Shown here: in pieces, positions 56,999-64,000 of the stretch
Layout: every line of letters begins with the position of its first letter
How positions within the stretch are numbered: the first letter of the stretch is position 1
Assembly (NCBI RefSeq): GCF_003086295.3
Contig: NC_092045.1
Location: forward strand, 90,472,693 to 90,536,692
DNA: 64,000 nucleotides
Direction: 5' to 3'
Source: Arachis hypogaea
Lineage: Eukaryota > Streptophyta > Magnoliopsida > Fabales > Fabaceae
Position numbers and translations under genes: made by a program
The notes under the pieces: model-generated
What the model saw: the letters and a program-made list of their open reading frames with translations, nothing else
The model's database searches: none
What the model was told of the DNA's origin: nothing

Positions 56999-58818
56999 AA
57001 ATTCGAATTCAGTTACTTGAGAATAGGTGCGGGTAGTCTGTTCGCATCTCCGACTCAAGTTTCCAAGTGTGCTCCTCAATGCCGGCATGACTCCATGCCA
57101 CTTTGACTAATGAAACCTCTTTTCTGCACCCATTTAATACTCATGTTATCAATTCTGACCGGAGTAACTGGCAGTATCAAATATTCCTTTAATTGAATAG
57201 ATTTAGTCTTTAACACATGACTTGCATCAGGAGTATACTTCCGAAGCTGTGACACGTGAAATACGTCGTCCAGATTCGAAAGGTGAGGTGGTAAAGCTAT
57301 CCGATACGCTACCGATCAAACCCTCTCGAGAATTTGAAATGGACCGATGTATCGAGGATTCAGCTTCTTCATTTTAACCGCTCTACTTACTCCTATTGTT
57401 GGAGTGGCCTTAAGGAAGACATGGTCTCCTTCCTCAAACTCCAAGGGCTTCAGCCTCTAATCGGCATAATTTTTCTGACGGCTCTGAGCAGTGAGCATCC
57501 TGTCTCTGATTTTCTTGACTTGTTCAGTAGTTTTAGCTATCATCTCAGGCCCCAATAAGCTTTTCTCCCCAACTTTGTACCAGCATAGTGGAGATTGGCA
57601 TTTCCTCCTATACAGAGCCTTATGCAGAGCCATTCCAATGCTCGCATGGTAGCTATTATTGTATGCAAACTCCACTAGTGGCATGTATCGATCCCAGCTC
57701 ACCGGCTGGTCCAAAACACAATCTCTCAACATATCTTCTAGGGTTTGGATTGTCCTCTTAGATTAGCCATCTGTTTGAGGATGGCCATCTTCTAGGGTTT
57801 GAAATGCACCACAGAACCTTGAAATAAAATGGGGATCTCTGTTAGAAATTATAGTGGAAGGCACACCGTGAAGTCTCACAATCTCCTTTATATACAAGCG
57901 TGCTAACTTCTCAAGAGTATAGTTCATCTGAATGGGTAGAAAGTGAGCCGACTTTGTCAGTCGGTCCACAATCACCCAGACAGCATCAAAACCAGTCCTA
58001 GTCCTCGACAATCCCGACACAAAGTCCATCGCGATGCTTTCCCATTTTCATTACGGAATCTCTAAAGGTTGCAAAGTCCCAACGGCCTCTGGCATTCAAT
58101 ATTCACTTTCTGACAGGTTAAGCACTTTGAAACATGTTCCGCCACGTCATTTTTTATACCAGGCCACCAAAACATAGCTTTCAGATCGTGGTACATCTTA
58201 GTACTCCCTGGGTGAATAGAGAATCCATTTTTGTGCGCTTTCTTTAGGATATCCTGCCTCAAAGTCCCAACATCCGGTACAATGAGCCTACCTTTGAATC
58301 TCCATAACTCATCCTTGTCCCATGACACTCTCCACTGCTTTCCTTGCACAATCGTCGGCAATATCTTTGGTAACACATTATCATCTCGATGAGCCTTTAA
58401 GAGTTTCAACTTAAAATCACTCGAGATTTGTAACTAACTCAAGCACAAAGTCCCAGGAACTTCTTGAACATCTAACTTCAGGTTTGTAAATGCTTTAAAC
58501 AGATTCTCTTCTCAAAGCATCATCCCAGCAGCATACAATAATTTCTGACTTAGGGCGTCTGCCACAACATTCGCCTTTTCCAGATGGTAATTCGGCTCAA
58601 AATCGTAGTCTTTCAGTAATTTCATCCACCTTCTCTGCTGCGTATTAAGCTCTTTTTGATCAAAGAGATACTTCAAGCTCTTATGATCAGAGAAAACTCA
58701 GAACTTAACCCCATAAAGGTAATGCCTCCATACCTTTAGCGCAAACACAACCGCAGCGAGTTCCAAGTCATGCGTCGGGTAATTAACTTCATGAGGTCTC
58801 AACTGTCTCGAGGCATAC
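56999..58818 (-). pseudogene. Y-family pol 3' part: RNase H, integrase, chromodomain
   Basis: Sense order: RNase H piece ([19 protein letters not shown], 58800-58560, with a stop), H2C2 zinc region of integrase (HPGSTKMYHDL ... CLTCQ, about 58240-58110), integrase core ([18 protein letters not shown], 58029; ISNRDPHF, about 57835), the LEDMLRD segment with its Glu near 57740, GPEMIAKTTEQVKKI, and a chromodomain-like end (HAGIEEHTWKLE, about 57075). This order identifies a chromovirus (Tekay/Del type). Damage includes several stops and shifts and the second catalytic Asp replaced by Asn (SNRDP in place of SDRDP). The upstream part (RT, protease, gag) is cut at 58818 by Z element E. Confidence 0.88.
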
Positions 58819-60468
58819 TTATGAGCAGATAATTTATACGCTTTTTGGCATTATTTTCATATAGTTTTTAGTATGATTTAGTTAGTTTTTAGTATGTTTT
58901 TATTAGCCTTTAAGCAAAATTCACATTTCTGGACTTTACTATGAGTTTGTGTGTTTTTCTGTGATTTCAGGTATTTTTTGGCTGAAATTGAGGGACCTGA
59001 GCAAAAATCTGATTCAGAGGCTGACAAAGGACTGCAGATGCTGTTGGATTCTGACCTCCCTACACTCAAATGGCGCGCTCTCAACTGCGTTGGAAAGTAG
59101 ACGTCCAGGGCTTTCCAGGAATATATAATAGTTCATACTTTGCCCGAGTTTAGATGAGTAGGGCTTTCCATCTTTCTGCCCTATTCTGGCGTTAAATGCC
59201 AGAAACAAGTTGCAAAGCAGAGTCAAACACCAGAAACAAGTTACAAATTGGCGTTTAACTCCAAGGAAGACCTCTACACGTGAAAGCTTCAATGCTCAGC
59301 CCAAGCACACACCAAGTGGGCTCGAAAGTGGATTTCTGCATTATTTATTTAATTCTGTAACCCTAGTAACTAGTTTAGTATAAATAGAACTTTTTACTAT
59401 TGTACTAGGGGTCTTTTTCCCTAATTTCGAATTCATATGCCATTTGGGAAGGCTGGCCATTCGGCCATGCCTAGACCTTGCTCTTATGTATTTTCAACGG
59501 TAGAATTTCTACACACCATAGATTAAGGTGTGGAGCTCTGCTATTCCTTGAGTATTAATGCAAAGTACTACTGTTTTCTATTCAACTCATGCTTATTCTT
59601 ATTCTAAGATATTCCTTTGCACACAAGAACATGATGAATGTGATGATTATGTGACACTCATCACCATTCTCACTCATGAATGCGTGATTGACAACCACTT
59701 CCGTTCTACATGAAAATAAGCTTGAATGTGTATCTCTTGGATTCCTGATCCATGTGTTTGATTGCCTCTCCTGACAACAGAGCCTTCAATTCCTTGCAAT
59801 CAGAGTCTTCGTGGTATAAGCTAGAATCAATTGGCAGCATTTTTGAGATATGGAAAGTCTAAACCTTGTCTGTGGTATTCCGAGTAGGATCTGGGATGGG
59901 ATGATTGTGACGAGCTTCAAACTCGTGACTATAGGGCGTGGTGACAGACGCAAAAAGATAGTAAATCCTATTCCTACACGATCGAGAACCAACAGCTGAT
60001 TAGCAATGCGGGAAACCGTAGAGGACCATTTTCACTGAGAGGACGGGAAGTAGCCATTGACAACGGTGACACCCAACATACAGCTTGCCAGAGAAAGGTG
60101 TATGAAGGATTGGATGAAGGCAGTAGGAAAGCAGAGATTCAGAAGGAATGAGGCATCTCCGTACACTTATCTGAAATTTCCATCAATGAATTACATAAGT
60201 ATCTCTATCTTTATTTTATGTTTTATTTATCTTTTAAATTATTAAAACTCCATAACCGTTTGAATCCGCCTGACTGAGATTTACAAGGTGACCATAGCTT
60301 GCTTCAAGCCGACAATCTCCGTGGGATCAACCCTTACTCACCTACGGTTTATTACTTGGACGACCCAGTGCACTTGTTGGTTAGTTGTGCGAAGTTGTGA
60401 AAAAGAGTGATATTACAATTGTGCGTACCAAGTTGTTGGCGCCATTGAGATCACAATTTCGTGCACCA
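58819..60468 (+). repeat. 5' LTR of element E (Z family)
   Basis: Starts TTATGAGCAGATAATTTATACG (the G of the canonical TG start is changed to T) and ends TTTCGTGCACCA, 1650 bp. GGCGTT/AACGCC motifs are decayed (59185-59265). The junction module before the end reads CGTACCAAGTTGTTGGCGCCATTGAG (60424-60449), a second LTR-end plus primer-site start. Confidence 0.92.
59379..59386 (+). promoter_or_regulatory. LTR TATA box
   Basis: TATAAATA at the same relative place as 8049-8056 in element B. Confidence 0.65.
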
Positions 60469-60474
60469 AGTTTT

Positions 60475-60492
60475 TGGCGCCGTTGCCGGGGA
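60475..60492 (+). other. Primer-binding site, tRNA-Asp type
   Basis: TGGCGCCGTTGCCGGGGA, six bases after the LTR end, identical to the site in element A. Confidence 0.92.
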
Positions 60493-62013
60493 TGGTTCGA
60501 GTTTGGACAACTGACGGTTCATCTTGTTGCTCAGATTAGGTAATTTTCTTCTTATTTTAACCATTATTTTATTTTCAAAAAGTTTTCAAAAATCTTCCAA
60601 AATTTTTCTTCTTTTTCATTTTTCAAAAAAATAATTTTCAAAAAATCCAAAAAAACTAATAAAATCATAAAATCAAAAATATTTTTGTGTTTCTTGTTTG
60701 AGTCTAGAGTCAAGTTTTAAGTTTGGTGTCAATTGCATCTTTTTAATTTTCTAAAAAAAATTTCAAAAACTCATGCATGGTGTTCTTCATGATCTTCAAG
60801 TTGTTCTTGGTAAGTCTTCTTGTTTGATCTTTATATTTTCTTGTTTTGTGTCTTTTGTTATTTTTCATATGCATTTTTGAATTCTTAGAGTCTAAACATT
60901 AAAAAGTTCTAAGTTTGGTGTCTTGCATGTTTTCTTTTCTTGAAAATTTTTCAAAAATAAGTTCTTGATGTTCATCATGATCTTCAAAGTGTTCTTGGTG
61001 TTCATCTTGACATTCATAGTGTTCTTGCATGCATTATTTGTTTTAATCCAAAAATTTTATATTTTGAGTCATTTTTATGTTTTTCTCTCTCATCATAAAA
61101 AAATTCAAAAAAAGAATCAAAAAATATCTTTCGCTTATTTCTCTCATAAATTTCGAAATCTTTGGGTTGACTTAGTCAAAATTTTTAAAATAAGTTGTTT
61201 CTTGTTAGTCAAGTCAAGATTTTAATTTCAAAAATCCTATCTTTTCAAAATCTTTTTAAAAAATCAAATCTTTTTCATTTTTTTATTATTTTCGAAAAGT
61301 TTAAAAAACTGATTTCAAAATCTTTTTCTTAACTTTACTTCATAATTTTCGAAAACTTTACTAACAATTAATGTGATTGATTCAAAAATTTGAAGTTTGT
61401 TACTTTCTTGTTAAGAAAGGTTCAATCTTTAAATTCTAGAATCATATCTTTTAGTTTCTTGTTAGTCAAGTAATCAATTTTAATTTTAAAAATCAAATCT
61501 TTTCCAAAATAAATTTCAATCATATCTTTTCTAACCAAATCTTTTTCAAATCATATATTTTTCAAAATCAATTTCAAAATCTTTTCTAACTTCTTATCTT
61601 TTCAAAATTGATTTTCAAATCTTTTTCAACTAACTAATTGATTTTTTGTTTGTTTTAAAATTCTTATCTTTTTCAAAACCACCTAACTACTTTCCTCTCT
61701 CTAATTTTCGAAAATTCCTCACCTTTTTTCAAAATTCTTTTTAATTAACTAATTGTTTCAAATTTTAATTTTAATTTTATTTCTTCTCTTAATTTTCGAA
61801 AATCACTAACCATTTTTCAAAAACAATTTTTGAAATTCTCCCCCTCTCATCTTCTTCTATTTATTTAATTACTAACACTTCTCTTCTACTCATAATTCGA
61901 ACCCTCTTCTCTTCTCTCTCTGTGTTCGAATTTTTCCTCTTCTACTCACATAAAGGAATCTCTATACTGTGACATAGAGGATTCCTCTTCTTTTCTGTTC
62001 TCTTCTTTTTCAT
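60493..62013 (+). other. Long T-rich leader of element E
   Basis: About 1.5 kb without a coding frame. It carries dozens of degenerate TTTTCAAAATC/CTTTTTCAAA units (60560-61860) and two TAAGTTTGGTGTC boxes (60718 and 60910). Unlike element A it lacks the GGCGTTTAACGCC cluster. A CT-rich run precedes gag (61895-62010). Confidence 0.8.
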
Positions 62014-64000
62014 ATGAGCAGGAGCAAGGACAAGGACATTCTTGTTGAAGCAGATCCTGAACCTGAAAGGACTCTGAAGAGGAAGCTAAGAGAAGCTAAA
62101 ACACAACACTCTAAAGAGGACTTTACTAAAATTTTTGAAAAAGAAGTAGAGATGGCTGAACCCAATAACAATGGTAGAGGTGCAAGGAAGATGTTTGGTG
62201 ACTTTACTGCACCAAATTCCAACTTCCATGGAAGAAGCATCTCAATCCCTGCCATTGGAGCAAACAATTTTGAGCTAAAGCCTCAATTAGTTTCTCTGAT
62301 GCAACAAAATTGCAAGTTTCATGGACTTCCATCAGAAGATCCTTTTCAGTTCTTAACTAAATTCTTGCAGATCTGTGATACTATTAAGACCAATGGAGTT
62401 GATCCTGAGGTCTATAAGCTTATGCTTTTCCCTTTTGCTGTAAGAGACAGAGCTAGAACATGGTTGGACTCTCAACCTAAAGATAGCCTGAACTCTTGGG
62501 ATAAGTTGGTCACAACTTTCTTAGCCAAGTACTTTCCTCCTAAAAAGCTGAGCAAGCTTAGAGTGGATGTTCAAACCTTCAGAGAGAAAGAAGGTGAATC
62601 CCTCTATGAAGCTTGGGAAAGATACAAGCAACTGACCAAAAAGTGTCCTTCTGACATGCTTTCAGAATGGACCATCCTGGATATATTCTATGATGGTCTA
62701 TTTGAATTGTCTAAGATGTCATTGGACCATTCTGCAGGTGGATCCATTCACCTGAAGTAAACGCCTGTAGAAGCTCAGGAACTCATTGACATAGTTGCAA
62801 ATAACCAGTTCATGTACACTTCTGAAAGAAATCCTGTGGGTAATGGGACACCTCAGAAGAAGGGAGTTCTTGAAATTGATGCTCTGAATGCCATATTGGC
62901 TCAGAAAAAAATATTGACTCAACAAGTCAATTTGATTTCTCAGAGTCTGAATGGATTGCAAAATGCATCCAACAGTACTAAAGAAGCATCTTCTGAAGAA
63001 GAAGCATATGATCCTAAGAACCCTGCAATGGCAGAGGTGAATTACATGGGTGAAGCTTATGGAAACACCTATAATCTTTTATGGAGAAATCATCCAAATT
63101 TCTCATGGAAGGATCAACAAAAGCCCCAACAAGGCTTTAATAATAGTGGAAGAAACAGGTTTAGCAATAGCAAGCCTTTTCTATCATCCTTTCAGCAACA
63201 GACAGAATTCTGAGCAGAGCCCCTCTAGCTTAACAAACATAGTCTCTGATCTATCTAAGGCCACTCTAAGTTTCAAGAATGAAACAAGGTCCTCCATTAG
63301 AAATTTGGAGGCACAAGTGGACCAGCTGAGTAAAAGAGTCACTAAAACTCCTCCTAGTACTCTCCCAAGCAATACAGAAGAGAATTCAAAAAGAGAGTGC
63401 AAGGCCATAACCTTGCTTGGTGTGGCCGAATGCACAGAGGAGGAGGAAGACGTGAATCCTAGTGAGGAAGACCTCATGGGACGTCCTCTGAATAAAAAGG
63501 AGTTCCCATTTGAGGAACCTAAGGAATCTGAGGCTCATCTAGAGACCATAGAGATTTCATTAAACCTACTTCTGCCATTCATGAGCTCTGATGACTATTC
63601 CTCCTCTGAAGATGATGAAAATATTACTGAAAGGCAAGTTGCCCAGTATTTAGGAGTTAATCATGAAGCTGAATGCCAAATTATTTGGTAATGAGACTTG
63701 GGTGGATGAACTCCCTTTGCTCACCAATGAACTGAATGACTTGGTTAGACAGACATTACCTCAAAAGAAACAGGATCCTGGTAAATTCTTAATTCCCTGT
63801 ACCATAGGCACCATGACCTTTGAGAAGGCTTTGTGTGACCTGGGGTCAGGCATAAACTTAATGCCACTCTCTGTAATGGAGAAACTAGGAATCTTTGGGG
63901 TACAGGCTGCCAAATTCTCATTAGAGATGGCAGACAAATCCATGAAAAAGGCTTATGGATAGGTAGAGGACGTGCTAGTAAAGGTCAAAGGCCTTTACAT
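62014..64000 (+). pseudogene. Gag-protease of element E, several breaks
   Basis: Starts MSRSKDKDILVE at 62014, clearly homologous to elements A and C but more diverged. Breaks: TAA at 62758-62760 where A and C have a Lys codon; a frameshift near 63208 (gacagaattctgagc); another near 63650; and a TAG near 63960 just before the segment VEDVLVKV. Gag motifs LMLFPFAVRDRARTWLD, YFPPKKLSKLR and WRNHPNFSW are visible. The protease starts at LCDLGSGINLMPLSVMEKLG. The frame runs off the window. It cannot give full-length protein. Confidence 0.92.

Larger units (their letters stand above)
58819..64000 (+). mobile_element. Z-family element E, 5' part
   Basis: 5' LTR, tRNA-Asp primer site, T-rich leader and broken gag-pro, cut by the right window edge. 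It is inserted into the Y-family RNase H coding sequence at 58818; the flank CATAC (58814-58818) is the candidate left target duplication. Orientation is opposite to elements A, C and D and the same as B. Confidence 0.88.

Overview
This is a plant nuclear window made almost entirely of transposable elements. I found no intact host gene, tRNA or rRNA. The LTR families, the GGCGTTTAACGCC-type motifs inside them and the LTR start TGATGAGCGGATAATTTATACGC recall Arachis (peanut and wild relatives). That is recognition from memory, not a database result. Three LTR families recur. I call them Z (TGATGAGCGG...CACCA, about 1.6-1.7 kb, tRNA-Asp primer), X (TGATGCCAGG...GCATCA, about 2.2 kb) and Y (TGTAAAA...TGTTACA, about 3.4 kb, initiator-Met primer, chromovirus-type pol).

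Layout: 1-5921 is the 5' half of a minus-strand Z element (LTR, primer site, leader, intact gag-pro). It abuts, and probably inserted into, a plus-strand Z element whose 3' end fills 5922-9084. That element in turn sits in a Y LTR (9085-10746). 11676-15091 is a solo Y LTR with a TAAAA target duplication. 15092-18520 is AT-rich debris. About 18522-23922 is a decayed CACTA transposon holding fragments of a kinesin-12-like gene and a GT90 glucosyltransferase-like gene, a complete TRIM (GATTT duplication) and a truncated X LTR. 24440-26700 is the 3' part of a MULE transposase pseudogene. 26701-46963 is one X element with an AAATA duplication. A solo Z LTR (ATTAA duplication) lies in its 3' LTR and a second Z element (36984 to about 44475) in its body. 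46964-53149 holds short fragments: RPA1-like exons, a LINE 3' end, LTR pieces and a CCCH-like exon. 53150-58818 is a Y arrangement in which a single LTR has pol on one side and primer site plus gag on the other. 58819-64000 is the 5' part of another Z element inserted into that Y pol, with a broken gag-pro.

How the parts work together: the X and Z elements encode Gag with an aspartic protease, followed by a second ORF of the 'putative plant transposon protein' type. In both copies where gag and the second ORF are visible together, reverse transcriptase, RNase H and integrase are absent, with under 1 kb between the ORFs. They look like gag-pro-bearing non-autonomous elements that depend on a pol supplied in trans. 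Each LTR family carries its own dense array of short palindromic or hairpin motifs. The Z LTRs also contain decayed copies of their own LTR/primer-site junction.
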